A DNA stretch of 9,109 nt, taken from positions 1 through 9,109 of the forward strand of contig JAGQNU010000106.1 of NCBI GenBank assembly GCA_020427905.1. Direction: 5' to 3'. The DNA comes from Candidatus Saccharimonadota bacterium (GTDB taxonomy: Bacteria; Patescibacteriota; Saccharimonadia; Saccharimonadales; UBA7683). The position numbers and the translations under genes are program-made. The notes under the pieces were generated by a model, which was given only the letters and a program-made list of their open reading frames with translations, ran no database searches and had not been told where the DNA came from. This document shows positions 1-6,662 of the stretch, in pieces. Every line of letters starts with the position of its first letter. Position 1 is the stretch's first letter.

Positions 1-891
1 ACACACCACCACAACAACTCCCATACACCAGTCTTGCTACAAGACGTTGTTCGTGTACTTGCGCCACGTCAGGGTGAATCATATCTTGATCTGACAGCAG
101 GCTATGGCGGACACGCAAGAGCAATACTTGATGTTACGGGTGATGCGTCAATCGCGACACTTGTTGATCGTGATGCGTCAGCAGTATCTGCGCTGAAGCC
201 ACTCATTGAGCAGGGAGCTCAGCTAATCCATATGGATTTTGCTGCGACTGCCGAGCAGCTCGCGCGTGAGGGGCGTCAGTTCGATATGATATTGGCTGAT
301 TTAGGCGTGTCGTCACCACACCTTGACAACGGGTCACGCGGATTCAGCTTTATGCATGATGCGCCACTCGATATGCGTATGGATCCTCGTCAGGAGCTCA
401 GCGCCGAAGTACTGGTAAACTCTCGTTCGGAAGCCGAACTTATGGAGATACTGCGTACATACGGAGATGAGCCAAGGGCACGATCTATCGCGCGGGCAAT
501 TATTGACAGTCGTCCAGTTACGACAACTGGCCAGCTGGCAGACACTGTGTCAAGGATTTACGGTCGTCGCGGTAAAACACACCCGGCAACTCGCACCTTT
601 CAAGCAATCCGCATCGCGGTAAATGATGAGCTTGGGCAGCTAGAGCGCCTACTCAAAACCCTTCCTGAGTTATTAACTCCAGGTGGTCGAGTAGCAATCA
701 TTAGCTTCCATAGTCTTGAGGATAGACTCGTAAAACGTTACTTTGCTGAAGAGGCGAAGGCGGGATATGAGGCGCAACTCAAGATACTCACCAAAAAACC
801 GATTAGCGGAAAATCAGAACTAGTTTTTAACCCGCGTGCTCGGAGTGCAATGCTCCGCGGCGCAGTGAAAATAAAAAGAGAGAAAGGGTAA
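1..891 (+). CDS. rsmH: RsmH (MraW), 16S rRNA (cytosine-1402 N4) methyltransferase, 5' partial
   Basis: RsmH uses S-adenosylmethionine to N4-methylate a cytosine in the decoding centre of 16S rRNA. It acts in the cytoplasm and its gene classically opens the dcw cluster. The reading frame is open to the left edge: the family's conserved N-terminal HTPVLLQ lies at 22-42, so the true start is outside the window and the TTG at 34 is not the start. Visible motifs in order are the SAM-binding loop DLTAGYGGHA, the family signature ILADLGVSSPHLD followed by RGFSF and PLDMRMD, the RTFQAIRIAVNDEL segment, and IISFHSLEDRLVKRYF near the C-terminus. The 297 codons seen, with only a short N-terminus missing, fit the usual length of about 300-315 residues. 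The gene ends in TAA and an ftsL-like gene follows after a structured 129-nt gap. Family assignment is very secure. Confidence 0.96.
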   Translation, partial: THHHNNSHTPVLLQDVVRVLAPRQGESYLDLTAGYGGHARAILDVTGDASIATLVDRDASAVSALKPLIEQGAQLIHMDFAATAEQLAREGRQFDMILADLGVSSPHLDNGSRGFSFMHDAPLDMRMDPRQELSAEVLVNSRSEAELMEILRTYGDEPRARSIARAIIDSRPVTTTGQLADTVSRIYGRRGKTHPATRTFQAIRIAVNDELGQLERLLKTLPELLTPGGRVAIISFHSLEDRLVKRYFAEEAKAGYEAQLKILTKKPISGKSELVFNPRARSAMLRGAVKIKREKG

Positions 892-895
892 CTGC

Positions 896-955
896 ATGCC
901 AATTCAGGTACAATCACGTTCCCGAACATACAAAGTTAAGGTTCGCGTAGTCTAA
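896..955 (+). CDS. Possible 19-residue basic leader peptide
   Basis: A 20-codon frame (ATG at 896, TAA at 953-955) starts five bases after the rsmH stop. An AAAGGG stretch at 883-888 sits 7 nt upstream, which is good Shine-Dalgarno spacing. The predicted peptide, MPIQVQSRSRTYKVKVRVV, is basic and valine-rich and matches no family I know. It ends 10 nt before a perfect 9-bp hairpin (966-993) that precedes ftsL, an arrangement like a leader peptide with attenuator. Such a short frame can easily arise by chance, so the call is tentative. Confidence 0.25.
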   Translation: MPIQVQSRSRTYKVKVRVV

Positions 956-965
956 ACTTTGTAAC

Positions 966-993
966 GCGTGCTGCGGTAAACACTGCAGCACGC
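966..993 (+). promoter_or_regulatory. Perfect 9-bp hairpin between rsmH and ftsL
   Basis: Arms GCGTGCTGC (966-974) and GCAGCACGC (985-993) are exact reverse complements around a 10-nt loop. No T-run follows on either strand, so this is not a standard intrinsic terminator. It lies 17 nt before the ftsL Shine-Dalgarno sequence (AAGGA, 1011-1015). It could be an RNA-processing or stability element, an attenuator, or a protein-binding site. The structure is certain from the sequence; the role is not. Confidence 0.55.
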
Positions 994-1020
994 ACCAAAA
1001 CAAACACACAAAGGAAATCA

Positions 1021-1374
1021 ATGGCACAATCCACCACATTCATGATGTCGCGCTCTGCACGTTCTAGCGCATGGCAGCGAAATCAAAATACAATTCGCCA
1101 CAGTTTTGACGGAAAACAATTTGGTCCCGTGGCTCACACTGTAGTCGTTGTACTACTACTCAGTATTATGGGCCTTATGTATTTATCTCAGATCAACAAA
1201 ACAAATGCATATACGTATCCAATAAACGAACTTGAGAATGAGAAGAAGACACTGATTGCTGAGCAAGAAGCCTTACAAGTTGAGGCAGCACGTCTTGGTT
1301 CACTTGAGACTGTAAAAAACAGTACAGTTGCCCAAAACCTCACACTGCCGGCTGCTACGGCTACAATTGAATAG
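1021..1374 (+). CDS. ftsL: FtsL-like (FtsL/DivIC family) bitopic division protein
   Basis: This small division protein is expected to span the membrane once and pair through an extracytoplasmic coiled coil with FtsQ/DivIB and FtsB/DivIC-type partners to control FtsW-FtsI. The 117-residue product has a basic N-terminal tail (about 1-35), one hydrophobic segment (about 36-57, VVVVLLLSIMGLMYL) and then a charged heptad-like stretch (about 68-98, rich in E, K, L and A). That is the FtsL architecture. Sequence identity within the family is always low, so position between rsmH and ftsI is the main support. The ATG at 1021 has AAGGA at 1011-1015, a 5-nt spacing. Met8 and Met9 are alternative but less well-spaced starts. 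A DivIC/FtsB-type septum protein would be the only serious alternative name. Confidence 0.8.
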   Translation: MAQSTTFMMSRSARSSAWQRNQNTIRHSFDGKQFGPVAHTVVVVLLLSIMGLMYLSQINKTNAYTYPINELENEKKTLIAEQEALQVEAARLGSLETVKNSTVAQNLTLPAATATIE

Positions 1375-1395
1375 TGTGTTCACGTTCTGCGCATA

Positions 1396-1422
1396 TTGCA
1401 TGTGTAGTAGTGAGCATATGAT
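1396..1422 (+). promoter_or_regulatory. Candidate internal promoter before ftsI, possibly giving a leaderless mRNA
   Basis: A -35-like TTGCAT (1396-1401) and a -10-like TATGAT (1417-1422) are separated by 15 nt, shorter than the preferred 17. A start about 7 nt past the -10 would fall at about 1429-1431, at the ftsI start codon. No Shine-Dalgarno sequence is visible between 1410 and 1430, which fits leaderless translation. Both hexamers are imperfect, so this is a hypothesis. Confidence 0.35.
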
Positions 1423-1430
1423 TTTATATT

Positions 1431-3242
1431 ATGGATAGATATACAAAGACACGAGCACAGAGACAGAGGACGCAAAACAGCGCTCCCAGGCAAGCACATA
1501 CAGTCAGTCGTACTCGTCTGTTGCGCTATGCGGTGTTTGCGATTGGGTTCGTGCTCGCGAGCAGGTTATTTTATCTCCAGGTGATACAGCACAATTACTA
1601 CGATAAACTTGCACTTGCTGAGCAACAAAAGAAGTTTGAGCTCCCAGCAGAGCGAGGTAAGCTCTACTTCAGAGATGGTGATGAGGTGGTACCTGCGGTA
1701 CTAAATACCGATGTCTATACGCTATTTGTCGATCCAGGCGAAGTTGTTGATGAAGATGCGGTCGCAGAGACAATTTCTGGCACACTGGGACTTTCGCGGT
1801 CAGAGGTGTTAAAGAAGGTGCGGCAAAAAGATACATCCTATGTTGTAATTGCCAAGCGCTTGTCACGGGATACTATCGATCGTTTGTTTAAGAAAAAGTC
1901 GAAACTTATCGGCGTTAATGTTTCTGCGGTCCCACAGCGAGTATACCCAGAGGGTGGGCTTGCCGCACAGGCGCTTGGGTTTGTGAATGACGAGGGTGAT
2001 GGTCAGTATGGACTTGAGGGTGCACTCAACAAACGTCTGGGCGGGATATCTGGCTCGTTGAGTACAACAACGGACGTCAACGGTGTTCCTCTCAGTGTAG
2101 ACGACAGGAACAACGTTGAGATAACGCCCAAGGACGGCGATAACCTTGTTCTGACGATAGATAGAAATATCCAAGCCAAGGCAGAAGAGGCTTTGGCAGT
2201 TGGCTTAGAGCGCAGTAAGGCTACCAAAGGAAGTGTTGTAGTTATCGATCCTAACACAGGAGCAATACGGGCTATGGCTAACGCGCCCACATATGATCCG
2301 GCAAAGTATTTTGAGGTGGAGGGTGATGCATATCAGAAGTTCCAAAATAGGGTTGTCTCGAGTCCTTACGAGGCTGGCTCAGTAATAAAGACCCTCACAA
2401 TGGCGACTGGCATCGACAAGGGTGTGGTAAATAAAGATTCGCAGTTTAGAAACACCGGTTCAGTACAGGTTGCAGATGCAAAAATCACTAACGTTGAACA
2501 AGACGTTAATGGTACGCGGACCATGACGGACGTGCTCAAGTACTCGCTTAATACGGGCGTCGTGTATGTACTGTCCCAGCTGGGCGGGGGCTCGATCAAC
2601 CAGCAGGCGCGGACAACCTTGTACGATTACTTCTCAAATCACTATGGGTTCGGGTCAGTGACCGGTGTTGAGCAAGCGGGTGAAGCTGAGGGTAGTATCT
2701 TCGGCCCAGATACGGTGCAGGGTAATAATGTACGTTACTCCAACATGGCATTTGGCCATGGCATGAATGTGACGATGATCCAGGTCGCATCAGCATTCTC
2801 CAGCGTGGTAAACGGCGGGAGTTACTACCAACCACACCTTGTTGAGGGGAGAATGACTGAGAGCGGTGTAGCGCTCTCTCAGCCACCTAAACCTGTGCGC
2901 ACTGATGTGGTTGATCAGTCGACTGCCGATCAACTAAAGGAGATGACACGAACGGCCCTGGCTGAGTCGTCTGCTGTATCACGCTATGTGCGACCCGGGT
3001 ACAACGTCGGTGGCAAGACTGGTACATCACAGACGATAGATGCAGCAACAGGCACATACACTGATGATCGTACTATTGGAAGCTACCTTGGTTTTGGTGG
3101 CGACTCCAAGCCCCGGTATGTCATAATGGTACGAGTTGATGACTCGACTATTGGCGGGTACGCAGGTAGTGCTGCGGCAGCACCAATCTTTGGTGATATT
3201 AGTAACTGGTTGATCGATTATTACAACATAAAACCACTCTAG
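1431..3242 (+). CDS. ftsI: FtsI-type class B penicillin-binding protein, septal peptidoglycan transpeptidase
   Basis: The enzyme cross-links peptidoglycan stem peptides at the septum, working with the glycosyltransferase FtsW. The 603-residue product has a basic cytoplasmic N-terminus (1-28), one membrane anchor (about 30-50) and a dimerisation/pedestal domain beginning at the AERGK motif (family: RGxIxDRxG). A GFVNDEGDGQYGLEGALN segment follows, then the transpeptidase domain from about residue 245. All three catalytic motifs are present: SVIK with nucleophile Ser317 and Lys320, SLN at 372-374, and KTGT starting at Lys529. Length is normal for class B PBPs, and no PASTA repeats follow the transpeptidase domain. 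The loop before the nucleophile reads EAGS instead of the common EPGS, a mild change. TGA in the same frame at 1419 rules out a more upstream start. The start has no clear ribosome-binding site. Confidence 0.94.
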   Translation: MDRYTKTRAQRQRTQNSAPRQAHTVSRTRLLRYAVFAIGFVLASRLFYLQVIQHNYYDKLALAEQQKKFELPAERGKLYFRDGDEVVPAVLNTDVYTLFVDPGEVVDEDAVAETISGTLGLSRSEVLKKVRQKDTSYVVIAKRLSRDTIDRLFKKKSKLIGVNVSAVPQRVYPEGGLAAQALGFVNDEGDGQYGLEGALNKRLGGISGSLSTTTDVNGVPLSVDDRNNVEITPKDGDNLVLTIDRNIQAKAEEALAVGLERSKATKGSVVVIDPNTGAIRAMANAPTYDPAKYFEVEGDAYQKFQNRVVSSPYEAGSVIKTLTMATGIDKGVVNKDSQFRNTGSVQVADAKITNVEQDVNGTRTMTDVLKYSLNTGVVYVLSQLGGGSINQQARTTLYDYFSNHYGFGSVTGVEQAGEAEGSIFGPDTVQGNNVRYSNMAFGHGMNVTMIQVASAFSSVVNGGSYYQPHLVEGRMTESGVALSQPPKPVRTDVVDQSTADQLKEMTRTALAESSAVSRYVRPGYNVGGKTGTSQTIDAATGTYTDDRTIGSYLGFGGDSKPRYVIMVRVDDSTIGGYAGSAAAAPIFGDISNWLIDYYNIKPL

Positions 3243-3249
3243 GAGCAGC

Positions 3250-4299
3250 ATGAATAGCACCACCATTACATCAGAGATATTACTCCAAAATATACAGCCA
3301 ATCTTGAGTCTTGGCTTTGCAGGATTTTTGCTTGCTATTTTGCTGACGCCGATATACACACGGTTCGCCTATAAGTATCATTGGTGGAAGAAGCCGCGTA
3401 AGGAGAGTCTGACGGGTGAGAAGGCTGTGGTATTTCAGAAGCTCCACAATGAAAAGCACAAGCGCCACATACCAACAATGGCAGGCCTAGTTTGTATAAT
3501 CGCTATCGCAGCAATTACAATCCTCTTTAATTTTGATAGACGCGAGACTTGGCTGCCACTTGCAACGTTGTTGTTGTTTGGTGGTCTTGGCTTGGTGGAC
3601 GATCTCTCTAATGTGTTTTTACGATCTGACAAACGTGGTGGGCTTACGCCTAAAACGCAGATCGCGGCACTTGTGGCGCTGTCAGCACTAGGTTCATGGT
3701 GGTTTTACGAGAAACTTGGTTACAATGCAATTGCTTTGCCATACTTTGGTGACGTTACGATAGGCGTGCTGTACATACCGCTCTTTATCCTGGTCGTTGT
3801 TGCAACCTCAAAGTCAGTCTCAATAACAGATGGACTTGATGGACTGGCGGGTGGTTTGCTAGCTATGGCATTTGGGGTGTTTTCTGTGCTTAGCTTGTTG
3901 CAAGGCAATTTTATGTTGGCATCATTCTGTTGCACTGTTGTTGGCGTAATGCTTGCGTATACGTGGTTCAACATTCACCCAGCGCGGTTCTTTATGGGGC
4001 AAACGGGCTCTACAGCACTTGGAGCCGTGCTAGGCGTCGTCGCTATGCTCACCAACTCTTTGTTTCTGCTCCCGATTATCGGATGTATCTTTGTAGTCGA
4101 GGCCGGGTCGAGCATTGTACAGGTCTTCTCAAAAAAGGTATTTAAACGCAAACTGTTGCTGTCTGCACCACTGCATCATCACTTTGAGGCTATCGGATGG
4201 CCCGAGACAAAGGTCACGATGCGGTTTTGGATTCTTGGCCAAGTAGCCGGTGTCTTAGCCTTACTTATCGCTGTGCTGGGGGGATTCGTGGTGCTATGA
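3250..4299 (+). CDS. mraY: MraY, phospho-MurNAc-pentapeptide transferase, with altered active-site residues
   Basis: MraY moves phospho-MurNAc-pentapeptide from its UDP carrier to undecaprenyl phosphate to make lipid I. It is a polytopic inner-membrane enzyme of the polyprenyl-phosphate sugar transferase superfamily. The 349-residue product shows the family motifs in order: PTMAG (75-79, usually PTMGG), the aspartate pair Asp117-Asp118 in GLVDD, ITDGLDGLAGG with Asp194 and Asp197, FFMGQTGSTALG (247-258), and PLHHHFEAIGWPE with His309-311. The third catalytic/metal aspartate (FMGD in E. coli and Aquifex MraY) is Gln251 here, and the conserved Asn of NLTDGLDG is Ser191. Overall similarity and the HHH loop still make MraY the best name over a WecA/TagO-like enzyme. 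AGGAG at 3241-3245 overlaps the end of ftsI, giving tight coupling. The stop overlaps the ftsW start (ATGA). Confidence 0.92.
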   Translation: MNSTTITSEILLQNIQPILSLGFAGFLLAILLTPIYTRFAYKYHWWKKPRKESLTGEKAVVFQKLHNEKHKRHIPTMAGLVCIIAIAAITILFNFDRRETWLPLATLLLFGGLGLVDDLSNVFLRSDKRGGLTPKTQIAALVALSALGSWWFYEKLGYNAIALPYFGDVTIGVLYIPLFILVVVATSKSVSITDGLDGLAGGLLAMAFGVFSVLSLLQGNFMLASFCCTVVGVMLAYTWFNIHPARFFMGQTGSTALGAVLGVVAMLTNSLFLLPIIGCIFVVEAGSSIVQVFSKKVFKRKLLLSAPLHHHFEAIGWPETKVTMRFWILGQVAGVLALLIAVLGGFVVL

Positions 4300-5546
4300 G
4301 CATATTCGGTAGTCAGTCTAATCGTCGGCAGCCACCTGTGGCAGATACAGACGGCGTCACGGCTCGACGCCACAGACCTGACTATGTTCTTGTTTTGTGT
4401 ATAGCCATGTTGCTCGCAGTTGGTCTTGTCGTTATTTACTCTGTAAGTCCCGCCATTAGCGCGCGACTTGTAGGTGACGTTGATCCAAATCACTTCATGT
4501 ATCGACAGATGATATTTCTACTACTGGGTTTTAGCGTGTTTGCAGTGACGAGCTATTTGCCACTAAAGTACTGGCGAGTACTACAAAAGTATATATTGTG
4601 GTTTGCCATTGGCTCGTTCTTTTTGCTGCTGGTACCGTTCTTTAGTATCAATTACGGAGGTGCAACCCGCTGGGTGAGTATTGGGCCATTCAACTATCAA
4701 CCAGCAGAGTTGCTTAAGTTTGGTCTGGTGTTTGCTATGGCGTTGTTCTTTGCTCGGAGAATAAAGGATAGGACACTTGATACAGCCGCGACGATGAAGG
4801 CATTCTTGATCATATTTGTTGCAGTTAGCCTTGAGATCGTGATCTTGCAAAAGGATATGGGTACTATGATACCAATTGCCGCGATATTACTAGCCATGTT
4901 GTTTTTGAGCGGGATTTCATCAAAACGATTTCTAGCGATTGTGGCAGTAATTGCAATTGGCGGTGCACTTGCAATTGCGGGAGCTGGGCACCGTCGAGCT
5001 CGTGTTTTCACATTTTTGAATCCCGATGCTGATAAAAGCGGTAGTGGCTACCACATCAATCAAGCTCTCATCGCAGTTGGAAGTGGAGGAGTTGTTGGCA
5101 AAGGGCTGGGTCGTAGCGTGCAGGCATATGGCTATCTGCCTGAGGCGGCCAACGACTCGATAGTGGCAATCATGGCCGAGAAGTTTGGTTTCATTGGTAT
5201 GTTGGTGATATTTGCAATTTATGGAGTGTTACTGTTTAGGCTAATACTACTAACTGAACGTGCTCCCAACGTCTATCTACGTTTAGTGAGCGGCGGTATT
5301 TTTGCCTGGATGAGCGTGCAGGCGTTTGTAAATATTGGTGCTATGCTTGGTATTATGCCGCTGACAGGTGTTACGTTGCCGTTGCTGAGTTTTGGTGGTA
5401 CCAGTTTGATTTTTACACTCGCAGCGCTCGGTGTAGCCTTTAATATTTCGCGGTATACTAGATTAGGAGATGTCCAGAATGAAGAACAGACAGATACGAG
5501 TTCTGCTCGCCGGCGGGGGCTCGGGCGGCCACGTTACGCCGCTTAA
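4296..5546 (+). CDS. ftsW: FtsW, SEDS-family septal peptidoglycan glycosyltransferase
   Basis: FtsW polymerises lipid II into glycan strands at the septum in complex with FtsI. Starting at ATG 4296 the product is 416 residues with about ten hydrophobic segments, normal for SEDS proteins. Diagnostic motifs are GGATRW...GPFNYQPAELLKF (121-142), ILQKDMGTM (183-191; usually QPDLGT), the conserved SGSGYHINQALIAVGSGG stretch (248-265), LPEAANDSI with putative catalytic Asp287, and the C-terminal LPLLSFGGTSL. This start is chosen because it overlaps the mraY stop as ATGA, the classic coupled arrangement, and leaves a short cytoplasmic N-terminus. A longer frame to 4197 would sit wholly inside mraY. 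The last 22 codons overlap murG in another frame, so the C-terminal tail (ARRRGLGRPRYAA) is Arg-rich. RodA is the paralogue alternative; context favours FtsW. Confidence 0.94.
   Translation: MSIFGSQSNRRQPPVADTDGVTARRHRPDYVLVLCIAMLLAVGLVVIYSVSPAISARLVGDVDPNHFMYRQMIFLLLGFSVFAVTSYLPLKYWRVLQKYILWFAIGSFFLLLVPFFSINYGGATRWVSIGPFNYQPAELLKFGLVFAMALFFARRIKDRTLDTAATMKAFLIIFVAVSLEIVILQKDMGTMIPIAAILLAMLFLSGISSKRFLAIVAVIAIGGALAIAGAGHRRARVFTFLNPDADKSGSGYHINQALIAVGSGGVVGKGLGRSVQAYGYLPEAANDSIVAIMAEKFGFIGMLVIFAIYGVLLFRLILLTERAPNVYLRLVSGGIFAWMSVQAFVNIGAMLGIMPLTGVTLPLLSFGGTSLIFTLAALGVAFNISRYTRLGDVQNEEQTDTSSARRRGLGRPRYAA
5465..5469 (+). promoter_or_regulatory. Shine-Dalgarno AGGAG that decides the murG start
   Basis: AGGAG directly abuts the ATG at 5470, leaving no spacing, but lies 9 nt before the ATG at 5479. 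The second start is therefore preferred. The site itself lies inside the ftsW coding sequence. Confidence 0.6.
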
Positions 5547-6642
5547 GGCGATATACGATAAATTGGATAGAGGTAGTGTGTCCACACAAGTTATTATTGA
5601 TCGTGGATTCCGCACTCAGACCGAAACACTTTTTAAGGATGACGATGTCACAATTCAATCAATCTTTGCCGGTAAATACCGCCGTTATCACAGTAAGTCC
5701 TTTCTCTGGCATGTAACGCATCTACCAACGTTACTTAAGAATATGCGGGATATCGTGCTTCTTGGTTTTGGATTCATCCAATCCTTGGCAATTCTTGTGT
5801 TACATAGACCTGATGTCATCTTTTGTAAAGGTGGATTTGTCTGTGTACCAGTTGGATTTGCGGCACATTTACTGCGGGTTCCACTTGTTATTCATGATTC
5901 TGACACACGTCCCGGACTTACTAACCGGATATTATCACGTTGGGCGCGGCACATTGGAACCGGAATGCCAACAGAGTTCTATCCCTATGAGATTTCAAAG
6001 ACCACTTACACTGGTATACCTGTAAATCAGGCATTTGTGCCCGTATCACGCAAAGTACAAAAAGACTATAAACAGCAACTCGGTTTCAACGATGATCAGC
6101 CAGTATTACTGGTTACTGGGGGTGGCAACGGTGCCGAATCGCTGAATAAGAAAGTGTCTGAGATGGTAGGGGAGTTGCTGGACAGCGGGTGGGGGATTAT
6201 CCACTTGGCCGGCACAGGCAAGACTGACAGGCTGCGACAACAACAACATGCAATGCCTGCAAAAACACGAAAAAACTGGCATATAGAAGAGTTTGCTGAT
6301 ATGGTGCCTTGTATGTTGGCGGCTGATATTGTTCTGGCGCGGACAAGTGCTAGCACCTTGCAGGAGTGCGCCAATGCCGAGAAGTGCGTTATTGGTGTAC
6401 CAAGTCCTCACCTAGACGATCAAGCAATGAATGCGAAGTTCTTTGCCTCCAAGCAGGCTATAATTACGATAAATCAGACAGATATTAGTCCGCATGCGCT
6501 TTACGACGTGATAGTGTCGGTTGCCGGTGCTCAGGGCAAAAAGCTTGCACATACGCTTCATACTGTATTCGCTCGTCCATCTGCAGCAGCAGACATTACA
6601 AAGTTGTTGCTTGATGTTGCACGTACGACTACTGTAAAGTGA
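5479..6642 (+). CDS. murG: MurG, lipid II-forming GlcNAc transferase, divergent acceptor-side motifs
   Basis: MurG adds GlcNAc from UDP-GlcNAc to lipid I, giving lipid II on the cytoplasmic face of the membrane. It is a GT-B fold glycosyltransferase (family GT28). With the ATG at 5479 the product is 387 residues, somewhat longer than the usual 350-370. The N-terminal glycine-rich loop GGGSGGH (12-18) is intact, as are GGF...PVGFAA (118-129) and PGLTNR (145-150). The C-domain has TGGGNGAESLN (213-223; usually GGSxGA), ADMVPCMLAADIVLARTSASTLQE (273-296; usually RAGAxTxxE) and DQAMNA (314-319; usually HQxxNA). The near-universal HEQN before PGLTNR is HDSD here. The core fold and donor-site glutamate (Glu296) remain, so MurG is still the best call. 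The first 22 codons overlap ftsW. Confidence 0.9.
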   Translation: MKNRQIRVLLAGGGSGGHVTPLKAIYDKLDRGSVSTQVIIDRGFRTQTETLFKDDDVTIQSIFAGKYRRYHSKSFLWHVTHLPTLLKNMRDIVLLGFGFIQSLAILVLHRPDVIFCKGGFVCVPVGFAAHLLRVPLVIHDSDTRPGLTNRILSRWARHIGTGMPTEFYPYEISKTTYTGIPVNQAFVPVSRKVQKDYKQQLGFNDDQPVLLVTGGGNGAESLNKKVSEMVGELLDSGWGIIHLAGTGKTDRLRQQQHAMPAKTRKNWHIEEFADMVPCMLAADIVLARTSASTLQECANAEKCVIGVPSPHLDDQAMNAKFFASKQAIITINQTDISPHALYDVIVSVAGAQGKKLAHTLHTVFARPSAAADITKLLLDVARTTTVK

Positions 6643-6648
6643 TATACT
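6643..6648 (+). promoter_or_regulatory. -10-like hexamer before ftsQ
   Basis: TATACT starts right after the murG stop and 20 nt before the ftsQ ATG. The best -35-like element, TTGCAC at 6617-6622, is 20 nt away, too far for a standard sigma-70 promoter. No Shine-Dalgarno sequence is seen before ftsQ, so a short-leader transcript is possible. Weak evidence. Confidence 0.22.
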
Positions 6649-6662
6649 TGTAGTTACAAAAC

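Noticed and set aside
34..36. TTG as the rsmH start codon
   Set aside because: The conserved HTPVLLQ N-terminus is encoded at 22-42 and the frame is open to the window edge, so the gene starts upstream.
3930..4145. Plus-strand frame inside mraY
   Set aside because: It overlaps conserved MraY motifs in another frame and has an implausible composition; it is a shadow.
4197..4295. Longer N-terminus for FtsW starting at 4197
   Set aside because: The extra 33 codons lie wholly within mraY in another frame and read as non-membrane, shadow-like sequence. ATG 4296 forms the usual ATGA coupling with mraY.
5470..5478. ATG at 5470 as the murG start
   Set aside because: The Shine-Dalgarno AGGAG ends at 5469 and leaves no spacing. 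ATG 5479 has 9-nt spacing and matches the usual short MurG N-terminus.
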